A stretch of 64,000 bases of DNA from CBFHSF01 sp965661055 (GCA_965661055.1 CBFICS010000007.1:44016-108015); one strand, 5' to 3'. Positions 16,198-25,509 are shown, counted from the first letter of the stretch. The notes: generated from the sequence alone by a model not told the origin. A program made the numbers and translations.

Positions 16198-17460
16198 TTA
16201 AAGCAATTCCCAACGGTATGAATCTAGTTTTACAAAGATGAAAAGTAAAATGGTAAAGCCCCAGAGAGAAGATCCCCCATAGCTAAAGAAAGGCAGAGGA
16301 ATTCCGACAACAGGAGCCAATCCAATGGTCATAGCAATGTTGACGGTAAAGTGCAAAAACAATATGGCGGCAACGCTATAGCCATAGACTCGACTAAAGG
16401 TTGACTTTTGCCTTTCAGCCAGAAAAACAAGTCTGAAAAGAAGTCCGAGAAATAAAATAATGACCACACTTGTGCCGATAAATCCGAACTCTTCGCCTAC
16501 GGTACAAAAAATGAAATCAGTGCTCTGTTCTGGAACAAAGTTGAATTTGGTTTGGGTCCCGTTTAGAAAACCTTTACCCGTCGGACCACCCGACCCGATG
16601 GCAATCATACTCTGATTGGTGTTGTATCCAATCCCTTTCGGGTCATGAGCTTTGCCCAGAAGAATGTTTATTCTATTTCTATGTCTGTCTTCTAATAACT
16701 CATTAAAGGCCTTGTCAACGGACGCTATGAAGAAAATAGACAATACGGTAAAACCTAATACTCCCCAAGCTGCGGTCTTTTTCTTTCGGACGGTGAAGGT
16801 TAAAAGGATTCCAATAATGAGAATTCCACCCCCTAAATAGTATTTGTCCATCAAAAGGGAAAGAATGAATAAGATAGAAAAAGCCAAGCCGCCAAAAATA
16901 TATTTACTGGGCAAACCTTCTCTATAGAGAACTAGAAGTAGGGAAGCGTAGACCAAAGAAGAACCCATGTCAGGTTGCGGAGCAATAATTATTGCGGGAG
17001 CAAAGATTATGATAATGGCAATAATTCTATGCGAGAGCTTTTTGATCGAAACGTTGAGTCCATTGAGGTATTTGGCCAACGCAAGAGCTGTCCCAAACTT
17101 AGCAAATTCTGAGGGTTGCAGCGAGAAACTGCCAATGGCATACCAACTCCTAGCCCCATTGACTTCCTTACCAAAAATCAAAACACCTATGAGTAGTATA
17201 AGGGTAATTCCGTATATGGGGTAGGCAAATTTTTCGAAAATCCTGCCGTCTAATAGGAGTATACCTCCTGCCATAAGTAGTGAAGTAACAATCCAGATTA
17301 GCTGTTTACCATACTTCTGGGTGCTGTCAAAAATGCTTTGATGCTCCTCGTTAAAAACGGCGGCATAAATACTAATCCAGCCAAATAAAATTAAAATGAA
17401 AAAAAGAGCTACGGTCAAAAAATAGATTTGACCTAAACCAGGACTATTTCGACTTCTCAT
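16198..17460 (-). CDS. rodA: Rod-shape SEDS peptidoglycan polymerase RodA
   Basis: RodA is the SEDS-family glycosyltransferase that polymerises lipid II into glycan strands during cell elongation, paired with PBP2. The 420-residue protein has about ten hydrophobic helices and the SEDS signature near the C-terminus (GIPLPFFSYGGSSLWG). The long periplasmic loop region carries NFVPEQSTDFIFCTVGEEFG, and FSLQPSEFAKFG is also typical. It overlaps mrdA by 17 bp, showing tight coupling with its partner, and is the last gene of the mre operon. Confidence 0.97.
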   Translation of the reverse strand: MRSRNSPGLGQIYFLTVALFFILILFGWISIYAAVFNEEHQSIFDSTQKYGKQLIWIVTSLLMAGGILLLDGRIFEKFAYPIYGITLILLIGVLIFGKEVNGARSWYAIGSFSLQPSEFAKFGTALALAKYLNGLNVSIKKLSHRIIAIIIIFAPAIIIAPQPDMGSSLVYASLLLVLYREGLPSKYIFGGLAFSILFILSLLMDKYYLGGGILIIGILLTFTVRKKKTAAWGVLGFTVLSIFFIASVDKAFNELLEDRHRNRINILLGKAHDPKGIGYNTNQSMIAIGSGGPTGKGFLNGTQTKFNFVPEQSTDFIFCTVGEEFGFIGTSVVIILFLGLLFRLVFLAERQKSTFSRVYGYSVAAILFLHFTVNIAMTIGLAPVVGIPLPFFSYGGSSLWGFTILLFIFVKLDSYRWELL

Positions 17461-19300
17461 TTCTCTTTCTCTTATTTTCTAGAATTAATTCTAACTGTTT
17501 GTCATATTCTTCTTGAAGCGATCCTTCAAGCATTCGTTTTTCAACGAGAGGTCTTGAAATACTGTCATTGAGGTACTCTTCAATCATTAAAGTAGATATG
17601 GGAGCGGCCCATCTAGACCCCCAGTATCCGTTCTCTACGATAATGGCAATGGCAATTTTCGGATCATCTTTTGGCGCAAAGGCAATGAAAATAGAATGGT
17701 CTTGCCCATGCGGGTTTTCAGCAGTCCCTGTTTTTCCGCAAATTTCTATTCCTTCTACCTGTGAACCTCTTGCGGTACCTTCAGTAAACACTTTGTACAT
17801 CCCTTCAATTACTGGGTTAAAGTGCTTAGGTTCTACCGCGGTGTATTTTTTTTCAGTGAGCTGAGGATCATCTATTTTTTTTCCACCAACTTCTTTTACA
17901 ATATGAGGAGTAATGTAATATCCCCTATTGGCAATCGCAGCCGTCATATTGGCTAGTTGAATCGGTGTTACAACCAATTCACCTTGTCCAATTCCCATAG
18001 AAATCGTACTTACTGCCTTCCAACCTGTATAGCCAAATGCTCTATCAAAATAGTTTGCATCCGGAACAAATCCTCTACGACCGGTGGGTAAATCGTTGTT
18101 TAAGAATTTTCCCAGTCCGAAGCTTTTAACATTTTCGCTCCAATGATCCATTCCTTCTTGGGCAGTAGGATACTTTTCAATGATTCTCTTAAATACGTTG
18201 CTGTAATAATTGTTACAACTTTCAGAAATCGATTTAGATAAAGCCATTGTTCCCCCCTTACAGTGACAGCCAATGGTTAACCTTCCGTAGTGGAAGCCAT
18301 GATGGCAAGTAAAGGTTGTTTGAGGCGTTATCACTCCCTCTTGAAGTCCAATTAATGCATTGATAACTTTAAAGGGTGATCCCGGAGGATATTCGGCTAA
18401 AAGTCCTCTGTCATAAAGAGGCTTATTGATGCTGTCGTAATAGAGTTCACTGTAGTTTTTTGATCGCTTCTGACCAACTAAAAGGTTGGGGTCATAGCTT
18501 GGGGCCGTAATTAAAGCAAGAATTTCTCCGGAGCTGGGTTCAATAGCTACAATAGATCCTCTTTTGTTTTGCATAAGTCTTTCACCATACAGTTGAAGGT
18601 CTATGTCTATAGTAGAAACAATCTCTTTTCCTGGCGTAGGAAGCGTGTCGTAAATACCTCCTGCAAAGCTTCCTTTTTCGCGGTTGTGTACATCAACATT
18701 GATCCTCTTAACCCCGACCTTGCCCTTGAGTTCATCTTCGTATGCCTTGTCTATTCCTCCCACTCCGATAAGGTCACCCTTTTCATAGTTCGGGTGGCTT
18801 TTTAAAAAGCGGTCATTGGCCTCGCCAATAAATCCCACTACGTTAGCTGCCCCTTTGTAGGGATAGTCTCTTAAAATTCTCTTTTGTGTGTAAAATCCAT
18901 TAAACTCATGAAGTCTTTCTTGAACTCTGATGAAGTCTTCTTTAGAGATTTGTTTTAGAAATATAGACGGTTTATAAGTAGAGTAGTGCTTGGCTTTTAA
19001 GATTCTCTTGGTAACCTCTTCTACAGACAAGTCAAAAAGTTGAGCTAGGGTGTTGGTGTCTAAATCTGAAATTTGCTGTGGAATAACCAAAAGGTCGTAA
19101 GCTACCTGGTTGGCAACGAGTAATTTTCCGTTTCGGTCGTAAATGTAGCCCCTCGGAGCGTAAAGTTTTATTTTTCGAGAGGCATTACTTTCTGCAGAGA
19201 GTTGATATGATTTGTCAACTATCTGAATGTAAAACAACCGAGCAATAAAAGATAGCCCAATAAAGATGAAAAAAAAGTAAAAGAGGAATTTTCTTTCCAT
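17444..19300 (-). CDS. mrdA: Penicillin-binding protein 2 (elongation transpeptidase)
   Basis: This 618-residue class B PBP crosslinks new peptidoglycan during elongation. It has one N-terminal membrane helix (about residues 5-25), a non-catalytic pedestal containing GVGGIDKAYEDELKG, and a transpeptidase domain with SPFK (catalytic Ser308, Lys311), SCN (361-363) and KTG (523-525). A Cys/His-rich insert (about 331-347: TCHH...CHC) sits between the first two motifs, in the region where E. coli PBP2 binds zinc. It overlaps rodA by 17 bp and mreD by 1 bp. Confidence 0.96.
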   Translation of the reverse strand: MERKFLFYFFFIFIGLSFIARLFYIQIVDKSYQLSAESNASRKIKLYAPRGYIYDRNGKLLVANQVAYDLLVIPQQISDLDTNTLAQLFDLSVEEVTKRILKAKHYSTYKPSIFLKQISKEDFIRVQERLHEFNGFYTQKRILRDYPYKGAANVVGFIGEANDRFLKSHPNYEKGDLIGVGGIDKAYEDELKGKVGVKRINVDVHNREKGSFAGGIYDTLPTPGKEIVSTIDIDLQLYGERLMQNKRGSIVAIEPSSGEILALITAPSYDPNLLVGQKRSKNYSELYYDSINKPLYDRGLLAEYPPGSPFKVINALIGLQEGVITPQTTFTCHHGFHYGRLTIGCHCKGGTMALSKSISESCNNYYSNVFKRIIEKYPTAQEGMDHWSENVKSFGLGKFLNNDLPTGRRGFVPDANYFDRAFGYTGWKAVSTISMGIGQGELVVTPIQLANMTAAIANRGYYITPHIVKEVGGKKIDDPQLTEKKYTAVEPKHFNPVIEGMYKVFTEGTARGSQVEGIEICGKTGTAENPHGQDHSIFIAFAPKDDPKIAIAIIVENGYWGSRWAAPISTLMIEEYLNDSISRPLVEKRMLEGSLQEEYDKQLELILENKRKRNEKSK

Positions 19301-19812
19301 TAGTATACCTTTCTTGAATAAACCGCCATCTGTATTATTATTAACAACACCAACGTTACAAGGGTGTTTATTATTGAGTCAAATATTACAGAAAAAAGCA
19401 TTGAAAACGAGAACGTTTCCCAAGCGTTTATCCACAGGCTAGTGGTGAAAAGCCCAATAGTGGAATAGACTACCACTTTTCCGAAACCCAGTGTTTTTAT
19501 GTTGAGTTGTTCGTATTCTAGTCCGCCTTGTGTAGATACGGCCCTTAAAATATTCGGACGAATAAAGGCCAGCAGCAGAGCACCACTTGCGTGGATACCT
19601 CCCGTTCCTTGAAAAAGATCTACAATGAACCCTACGGTAAACCCCATAAATAGTACAGGAAGTGACTTAATCTTGGTGGGTAAAAACAAAATGATGTATA
19701 AATACACCAACGGATTTAAGTATCCAAAGAGCTTGATGTTATCTATGATTACTACTTGCAATGCAAGAATAAGTAGAGAAGAAAGTACTATGGTAATTGG
19801 ATTATTCTTCAC
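19300..19812 (-). CDS. mreD: Rod shape-determining protein MreD
   Basis: This 170-residue integral membrane protein has about five hydrophobic helices and the typical LNPLVYLYIILFLP motif, followed by GFTVGFIVDLFQGTGGIHASG, the best conserved part of MreD. It links MreC and the RodA-PBP2 synthase with the MreB filament. The start codon is GTG at 19812, inside mreC (11-bp overlap), and its end overlaps the mrdA start by 1 bp. Confidence 0.93.
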   Translation of the reverse strand: MKNNPITIVLSSLLILALQVVIIDNIKLFGYLNPLVYLYIILFLPTKIKSLPVLFMGFTVGFIVDLFQGTGGIHASGALLLAFIRPNILRAVSTQGGLEYEQLNIKTLGFGKVVVYSTIGLFTTSLWINAWETFSFSMLFSVIFDSIINTLVTLVLLIIIQMAVYSRKVY

Positions 19813-20626
19813 CTTCTTCTAATTTTTCTCGTTCTTCTACAAATAGGTTTTCCACCACGTAAATAGGGCCCATTTCTGAGAAGTCATGGGTCAATTTAAT
19901 GGTGACGGCTAAAAATCCATCCCCTTCATTGAGCCTTTTGTGGGTAACTACCCCAATGGGCACTCCTGGAGGAAAAATCATTGATTTCTCATTAGAAATA
20001 ATGGTGTCACCAATATTTATTCTAGCGTGTTTGGGCAAATCGCTAAACTGTGCAATTTTATAATCTTTCCCATTCCATGTTACGGTTCCAAAAAAACCTT
20101 GTCCTTTGATAGACCCACTCATTTTAAAATTTGAATGAATAATCGGAATGATCCTCGAATAGTGTTTTGAAACATCCTTAACAATACCTACAATCCCGTT
20201 GTTGGCAAGCACGGCTAAATGAGGTTTTATCCCATGTACCTTACCGATGTTAAGGGTTAGGTAATTGTTGCGTTTTAAATAGCTTCCACCAATTATTTTA
20301 CCGGGAAGAAAGGCGTATTGTCTTTCAAAAAGAGTGTCAATAATGGTATCTCTTTCTGCGTAAAGTGAAAAATAACTTTCCTTTAAAGAGTTTTTTAAAA
20401 CCGCATTTTCAAGGTTGAGATTGTGGTTGATCTCATCCAAGTTTTTATACTCAGACAAAGAGTGAATCCAACCGTCAAAAGTTCCAGAAACTTCCAGAGT
20501 ATCTTTTAGTAAGGTGGTTCGCTGGTAATCTTGTGCAGAGAAAAATAAAGACAGCGCTATCACCTGCAAGATCAAAAAGACCAAACCTCTTGTGTTCCTA
20601 AAAATCAGGTTTAAAATGAAGCGCAT
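19802..20626 (-). CDS. mreC: Rod shape-determining protein MreC
   Basis: The 274-residue protein has a short cytoplasmic tail, one membrane helix (about residues 14-30), a helical coiled-coil stretch (about 58-85, NHNLNLENAVLKNSLKE) and a periplasmic double beta-barrel domain with GIKPHLAVLANNGIVGIV and RINIGDTIISN...FPPGVPIG. MreC organises the elongation machinery and stimulates PBP2. It lies 13 bp after mreB and overlaps mreD by 11 bp. Confidence 0.95.
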   Translation of the reverse strand: MRFILNLIFRNTRGLVFLILQVIALSLFFSAQDYQRTTLLKDTLEVSGTFDGWIHSLSEYKNLDEINHNLNLENAVLKNSLKESYFSLYAERDTIIDTLFERQYAFLPGKIIGGSYLKRNNYLTLNIGKVHGIKPHLAVLANNGIVGIVKDVSKHYSRIIPIIHSNFKMSGSIKGQGFFGTVTWNGKDYKIAQFSDLPKHARINIGDTIISNEKSMIFPPGVPIGVVTHKRLNEGDGFLAVTIKLTHDFSEMGPIYVVENLFVEEREKLEEGEE

Positions 20627-20639
20627 GTTTTACAGGTAC

Positions 20640-21665
20640 TTATCTCATTAAGAAATTGAATTTTTCAATATTCTTTAAAGCGATACCGGTACCTCTAACA
20701 ACAGCTCTTAATGGATCTTCTGCAACGTATACAGGAAGATCAGTCTTCATGGATATTCTCTTGTCTAACCCTCTAAGCATTGAGCCTCCACCGGCCATGT
20801 AAATTCCTGAATTGTAAATGTCAGCCGCTAATTCTGGTGGAGTCATTGAAAGTGCTTCCATGATGGCGTCCTCAATTCTAAGAATTGATTTGTCAAGGGC
20901 TTTGGCAATTTCTTTGTAGGTAACGGTGATTTGCTTAGGCTTACCCGTCAACAAGTCTCTACCTTGAACGGGCAGGTCTTCTGGTGGATTTTCAAGTTCG
21001 TCTAAGGCAGAACCTACGGTGATTTTTATCTGTTCAGCGGTGCGTTCTCCCACAAAAAGGTTGTGTTGAGTCCTCATGTAATAAGCAATGTCATTCGTGA
21101 AAACATCACCGGCAACCTTAATTGACTTATCGGCAACAATACCACCCAATGCCAAAACGGCGATTTCTGTGGTACCTCCACCTATGTCAATAATCATGTT
21201 TCCTTTAGGCTCTAATACATCAACCCCAATACCAATGGCTGCTGCCATTGGTTCGTGGATTAAATATACTTCTTTAGCACCAGCGTGTTCTGCAGAATCT
21301 TTTACCGCTCTTTTTTCTACCTCTGTAATACCAGAAGGAATACAAATAACCATTCTTAGGCTAGGTGCAAACCACTTGTTTTTAAGCGCAGGAATACTTT
21401 TTATCATTTCGCGAATCATGTGCTCACTGGCCTCAAAATCTGCAATAACACCATCTTTCAAAGGACGGACCGTCTTGATGTTTTCATGGGTTTTTCCATG
21501 CATCTGCCTAGCTTCATGACCTACCGCTAATATTTTATTATTGGTTCTGTCAATCGCTACAATAGAAGGTGCATCAACAACTACTTTGCCTCCGTGAATA
21601 ATTAAAGTGTTTGCAGTGCCAAGGTCAATGGCAATGTCTTGAATAAAAAAGTTAAACATACCCAT
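20640..21665 (-). CDS. mreB: Actin-like cell-shape protein MreB
   Basis: MreB forms membrane-bound filaments that steer lateral wall synthesis. The 341-residue protein contains the actin-fold nucleotide motifs: DLGTANT near residue 16 (phosphate-1), DIGGGTTEIAV at about 165 (phosphate-2) and a YMAGGGSMLRG adenosine motif near 290. The start MGMFNFFIQDIAIDLGTAN agrees with other Bacteroidota MreBs; the hydrophobic N-terminal segment (FNFFI) probably contacts the membrane. It lies 27 bp downstream of purH in the same transcript. Confidence 0.97.
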   Translation of the reverse strand: MGMFNFFIQDIAIDLGTANTLIIHGGKVVVDAPSIVAIDRTNNKILAVGHEARQMHGKTHENIKTVRPLKDGVIADFEASEHMIREMIKSIPALKNKWFAPSLRMVICIPSGITEVEKRAVKDSAEHAGAKEVYLIHEPMAAAIGIGVDVLEPKGNMIIDIGGGTTEIAVLALGGIVADKSIKVAGDVFTNDIAYYMRTQHNLFVGERTAEQIKITVGSALDELENPPEDLPVQGRDLLTGKPKQITVTYKEIAKALDKSILRIEDAIMEALSMTPPELAADIYNSGIYMAGGGSMLRGLDKRISMKTDLPVYVAEDPLRAVVRGTGIALKNIEKFNFLMR

Positions 21666-21692
21666 GCTTAGTTGGTATTAGAGGTTTAATTA

Positions 21693-23222
21693 TTAATGTT
21701 TGAAATGACGTGTTCCGGTAAACACCATTCGCATATCATTTTCGTTACAATAGTCAACGCTAAGTTGGTCTTTAATAGATCCTCCAGGTTGAACTACAGC
21801 ATCAATTTCTTCCATGTGTGCTATTTCAACACAATCAGGGAAGGGGAAGAACGCGTCGGAAGCCATAACCGCTCCGCTAAGGTCAAAGTTAAATGATTTT
21901 GCTTTTGCAATGGCTTGTCTCAACGCGTCAACTCTTGAAGTTTGTCCTGTGCCACTCGCTAATAACTGTCCGTTTTTAGCCAGTACAATGGTGTTAGACT
22001 TTGTGTTTTTACAAATCTTACTTGCAAACTCAAGGTCGATCAGCTCTTGTTCAGATGGAGCCTTATCAGTAACCGTTTTCATTCCAGACTTTTCATCGGT
22101 AATGAAATCTCTATCTTGAACAAGCATTCCGTTCAAAATAGTGCGAACTGTTTTCTCTTGAGGAGCAAAATCCTTCAGCACTAAAATAACACGGTTTTTC
22201 TTTTGTTTTAAAATTTCTAGTGCCTCTTTTGAATAAGAGGGTGCAATTACGACTTCAAAGAACAATGAATTCATGTCGTTTGCGGTTTCTTCATCAACCT
22301 CCACATTGGTAACAATTACACCACCAAAAGCAGAAACAGGGTCACCAGCTAAAGCATCTTTCCACGCCGCTAGTAAGGTAGGTCTTGACGCTACACCACA
22401 CGCGTTATTGTGCTTTATTACGGCACAAGTAGTTTCATTTTTAAACTCGTTAATTAGGGTACATGCTGCATCTACATCTAAAAGGTTGTTGTAGCTCAAC
22501 TCTTTCCCGTGAAGCTGCTCCAAAATATCATCTAGTTTACCGTAGAAGGTTCCGCTTTGATGTGGATTTTCTCCATATCTCAATTCTTTTCCGTCGGTAA
22601 AACTTTGCTTCAGAGCTGGAATGTTTTCGGATTGATTGAAGTAATTAAAGATTGCCGTGTCATAATGAGACGATTCATTAAACGCTTTGGCTGCAAAATT
22701 TCTTCTTTGTTCAAGGGTGGTTGAACCCTCTTGGCTTGATAATATATCAAGCACTTCACCATAGTATTTGCGCGAAGGAACAATGAGAACATCCTTAAAG
22801 TTCTTAGCAGCTGCTCTAATCAAGCTAATGCCACCAATGTCTATTTTCTCAATGATATCAGCTTCTGGAGCTCCAGAGGCAACCGTTTCTTCAAAAGGGT
22901 AAAGGTCAACAATGACAATATCAAGATCTGGGATTTGAAATTCCGCTACCTCCTTTTGGTCACTTTCTAAGTCTCTTCTCGATAAAATACCACCAAAGAT
23001 TTTTGGGTGAAGAGTTTTTACTCTACCTCCTAAAATAGAAGGGTAAGAAGTTAGGTCCTCAACAGGAATGACAGGAATACCTAGGTCTTCAATAAATTTT
23101 TGAGTACCTCCTGTAGAATAAATTTCAACGTTGTTTTTGTGTAAATTTTCAACGATGGGTCCTAAGCCGTCCTTGTAAAATACTGAAATAAGGGCGCTTT
23201 TCGCTTTCTTTTGTCCTTGCAT
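21693..23222 (-). CDS. purH: Bifunctional AICAR transformylase/IMP cyclohydrolase
   Basis: PurH catalyses the last two steps of IMP synthesis: formylation of AICAR by 10-formyl-tetrahydrofolate, then ring closure. The 509-residue protein has an N-terminal IMP cyclohydrolase domain of the MGS-like fold (KKAKSALISVFYKDGLGPIV, STGGTQKF, GRVKTLHPKI) and a C-terminal transformylase domain with RYGENPHQSG and the catalytic KHNNACG. I start at ATG 23222 (MQGQKKAKSAL) and reject an extension to 23246, which covers the promoter. It is the first gene of the operon that carries mreBCD, mrdA and rodA. Confidence 0.96.
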   Translation of the reverse strand: MQGQKKAKSALISVFYKDGLGPIVENLHKNNVEIYSTGGTQKFIEDLGIPVIPVEDLTSYPSILGGRVKTLHPKIFGGILSRRDLESDQKEVAEFQIPDLDIVIVDLYPFEETVASGAPEADIIEKIDIGGISLIRAAAKNFKDVLIVPSRKYYGEVLDILSSQEGSTTLEQRRNFAAKAFNESSHYDTAIFNYFNQSENIPALKQSFTDGKELRYGENPHQSGTFYGKLDDILEQLHGKELSYNNLLDVDAACTLINEFKNETTCAVIKHNNACGVASRPTLLAAWKDALAGDPVSAFGGVIVTNVEVDEETANDMNSLFFEVVIAPSYSKEALEILKQKKNRVILVLKDFAPQEKTVRTILNGMLVQDRDFITDEKSGMKTVTDKAPSEQELIDLEFASKICKNTKSNTIVLAKNGQLLASGTGQTSRVDALRQAIAKAKSFNFDLSGAVMASDAFFPFPDCVEIAHMEEIDAVVQPGGSIKDQLSVDYCNENDMRMVFTGTRHFKH

Positions 23223-23243
23223 TACTATGGATTTGTGAAGCAG

Positions 23244-23251
23244 CAAAAGTA
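23244..23251 (-). promoter_or_regulatory. Candidate -7 box (TACTTTTG) for purH-mre operon
   Basis: On the minus strand the box matches TAnnTTTG and lies 21 nt upstream of the purH ATG, predicting a leader of roughly 15 nt. A TTG occurs 31 nt further upstream, about one helical turn beyond the usual -33 position. Confidence 0.5.
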
Positions 23252-23338
23252 GTTTTTTTCAAGGGTTTTTTTAGAATTTTTTCAATGGATTTTAGAATGT
23301 ACTCATACCCTTTGTACCTTTACACTAAATCATCCTTC

Positions 23339-24583
23339 ATGTTGATCTTCCGTCTTTTAAAAGAAAGTTTAGATTTTGCTTACCAAGCTATCGTGGTAAA
23401 CAAATTGCGTACCCTACTTTCCTTATTGGGAATTACCGTCGGTATATACGCCATTATTACAGTTTATTCTTTGGTAGACTCCTTAGAATCAGGGATAAAA
23501 GAAAGTGTTTCTGTTCTAGGAAATGATGTAATTTATGTTCAAAAAATGCCTTGGGCTGGCGGTGAAAATTTTCCCTGGTGGAAATACATGAACCGACCAG
23601 AACCTACTTATACAGACTATAAAATGCTCAAGAGTAGGATGCCTGAAAACGATCAGATTGCATACGTGACGGGGACTCAAGAGAACTTGAAGTACATGAA
23701 CAACAGTGTTTCTTCTGTGGGTTTAGTTGCCGCTACTCATGAGTATGAAGATATTTGGAACTTAGACATTGATCGCGGTAGGTATTTTACAGAAACTGAA
23801 TCGCGAAGTGGAACTCCCATTTGCATTATTGGAGACGAAATTGTCAATGGATTGTTTCAGGGAGAATCTCCTCTTGAAAAAGAAATTAAGTTTTTGGGAA
23901 GAAAAGTAAGAGTGGTTGGGGTGTTTAAACGCCAAGGGAAAAGTATGACGGGTCAGAATTTTGACGAAATGGTTCTCGTTCCCGCTAACTTTTTGCGAAA
24001 ACTCATTAACCTTGATGTTTTAAGAGGCGGATCATTGATGGCTAAGGTGCCGCACGGTGAGACGGTAGATCAATTTAAAGACGAACTTCAAGGACAGATG
24101 AGAGGTATCAGAAAATTGTCTCCACGCCAAGAAGACAATTTTTCACTGAATGAAATGTCATTGATTACGGGCGCCTTAGACGGTCTTTTTTCTGTCTTGG
24201 GTATTGTAGGGACCGTAATAGGTAGTTTTAGTATTCTGGTGGGAGGGTTCGGAATTGCCAACATCATGTTTGTATCGGTCAAAGAAAGGACTACGCAGAT
24301 TGGTATTCAAAAATCACTAGGTGCCAAACGGAGCTTTATCTTACTTCAGTTTCTATTTGAAGCCATTATTCTTTGTTCAATTGGTGGAGCCTTAGGCCTA
24401 TTGTTTGTCTATTTGACGGTTACCTCTGTGTCTTATGCCTTTGAATTCGATGCTTTTTTAAGCTTGTCAAATATCATTTCGGGTATTTCTATTTCTGTAG
24501 TCATCGGATTGGTTTCTGGGTTTATGCCAGCACTAATGGCCAGTAGGATGAGTCCTGTAGATGCGATTAGAGCCAATACTTAA
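23339..24583 (+). CDS. MacB/FtsX-type ABC transporter permease
   Basis: This 414-residue permease has an N-terminal helix (NKLRTLLSLLGITVGIYAII, about residues 21-40), a large periplasmic MacB_PCD domain (about 45-280), and three C-terminal helices of the FtsX domain with GGFGIANIMFVSVKERTTQIGIQKSLGAK, the conserved coupling segment for the ATPase. Such proteins act in mechanotransmission, exporting lipoproteins, peptides or antibiotics. No ATPase or membrane-fusion gene is nearby, so its partners are encoded elsewhere. I begin at ATG 23339; an upstream ATG at 23285 adds 18 residues over the likely promoter. Its stop overlaps the convergent GAF gene by 4 bp. Confidence 0.88.
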   Translation: MLIFRLLKESLDFAYQAIVVNKLRTLLSLLGITVGIYAIITVYSLVDSLESGIKESVSVLGNDVIYVQKMPWAGGENFPWWKYMNRPEPTYTDYKMLKSRMPENDQIAYVTGTQENLKYMNNSVSSVGLVAATHEYEDIWNLDIDRGRYFTETESRSGTPICIIGDEIVNGLFQGESPLEKEIKFLGRKVRVVGVFKRQGKSMTGQNFDEMVLVPANFLRKLINLDVLRGGSLMAKVPHGETVDQFKDELQGQMRGIRKLSPRQEDNFSLNEMSLITGALDGLFSVLGIVGTVIGSFSILVGGFGIANIMFVSVKERTTQIGIQKSLGAKRSFILLQFLFEAIILCSIGGALGLLFVYLTVTSVSYAFEFDAFLSLSNIISGISISVVIGLVSGFMPALMASRMSPVDAIRANT

Positions 24584-25038
24584 GACAGGGGTTCAGAAAG
24601 CATTTCGCATATCGCAAAAAGGGTTTTTTGATCTTCAGGAGTGATGGAGTTTTTGAAATGTGAATCAATATCTAATTGACCGATCAATACATTTTGCTGG
24701 TTAAAAATTGGGACCACAATTTCCGCTTGAGTTTCTATACTGCACGCTAAATAATTATCCTCGGCATATACGTCTTGAGAAATAAAAGTTTTTCCAGACT
24801 TTGCTACCTGTCCGCAAATACCTTTTCCAAAAGGAATTTCTAAGTGATCGGTGGGTGCGCCCACGTAGGGTCCAATTTCTAAAACCTCCCTCTCGTGGTT
24901 CATGAAATAAAACCCCGTCCAATTAAAATGTTCAAAATGACGGTCTAAATACTGACAGATCTGTTCAAGGTAATTTTCTTGCTTTTTTTTAATGATTGTC
25001 TCAATATCAATAATGGCTTTTTCGTGTTTTGTAGACAT
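24580..25038 (-). CDS. GAF-domain free methionine-(R)-sulfoxide reductase-like protein
   Basis: The 152-residue protein is a single GAF domain with the fRMsr pattern: NWTGFYFMNHEREVLEIGPYVG, IPFGKGICGQVAKSGKT and NYLACSIETQAEIVVPIF. The family reduces free methionine-R-sulfoxide using a Cys in the LAC motif and a resolving Cys in ICG. Both are present (about residues 75 and 99), while the third Cys found in E. coli fRMsr is replaced (KTFIS). It overlaps the kinase gene upstream by 1 bp. Confidence 0.85.
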   Translation of the reverse strand: MSTKHEKAIIDIETIIKKKQENYLEQICQYLDRHFEHFNWTGFYFMNHEREVLEIGPYVGAPTDHLEIPFGKGICGQVAKSGKTFISQDVYAEDNYLACSIETQAEIVVPIFNQQNVLIGQLDIDSHFKNSITPEDQKTLFAICEMLSEPLS

Positions 25039-25391
25039 TATCCAATAATTTTAGGGATAAAAATAATACCTCCAATGACCGCGGCTATTATACTGCTCCA
25101 TAGAACTGCTCCAGCGGCTAGGTCTTTTATTTTTCCAATGATTTCATTGTGGTTTGGTTCGATTAAATCACATGCTTTTTCAATGGCAGAATTTACAATT
25201 TCTAAAGAAATAATCCCTCCAATTAGCAATAAAACAATCAACCATTCAAAGGTAGAAATTCCGTATTTCCATCCCATGACAATGGCTGCAATAGCCGCAA
25301 AAAAGTGAATTTTCACATGAAACTCATGTTGAATCGCGAGTTTTAATCCGTTAAATGCAAATAAAAAGGCCTTGAAACGTTCGTAAAACAT
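25038..25391 (-). CDS. Diacylglycerol/undecaprenol kinase family protein
   Basis: The 117-residue integral membrane enzyme has three hydrophobic helices and the family signature LEIVNSAIEKACDLIEP, with the catalytic Glu and Asn, followed by IGKIKDLAAGAVLWSS. Members phosphorylate diacylglycerol or undecaprenol with ATP and so recycle lipid carriers for wall and glycan synthesis; the undecaprenol type is more likely for this phylum, but that is an inference. It is followed with a 1-bp overlap by the GAF gene. Confidence 0.88.
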   Translation of the reverse strand: MFYERFKAFLFAFNGLKLAIQHEFHVKIHFFAAIAAIVMGWKYGISTFEWLIVLLLIGGIISLEIVNSAIEKACDLIEPNHNEIIGKIKDLAAGAVLWSSIIAAVIGGIIFIPKIIG

Positions 25392-25509
25392 TTGTTTATT
25401 TATTAGGATATTAACATTTGAGGTTTAAAAATAATTATTCGTTTACTCATTTTGTTGATCTAATGTTAATTGGCTTTTTTAATTTAGGACCAACCTAAAA
25501 ATTCTATGA

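Noticed and set aside
21088..21519. Open frame of 143 codons opposite mreB
   Set aside because: It is antisense to a highly conserved gene, has a composition mirroring MreB codons and no recognisable motif.
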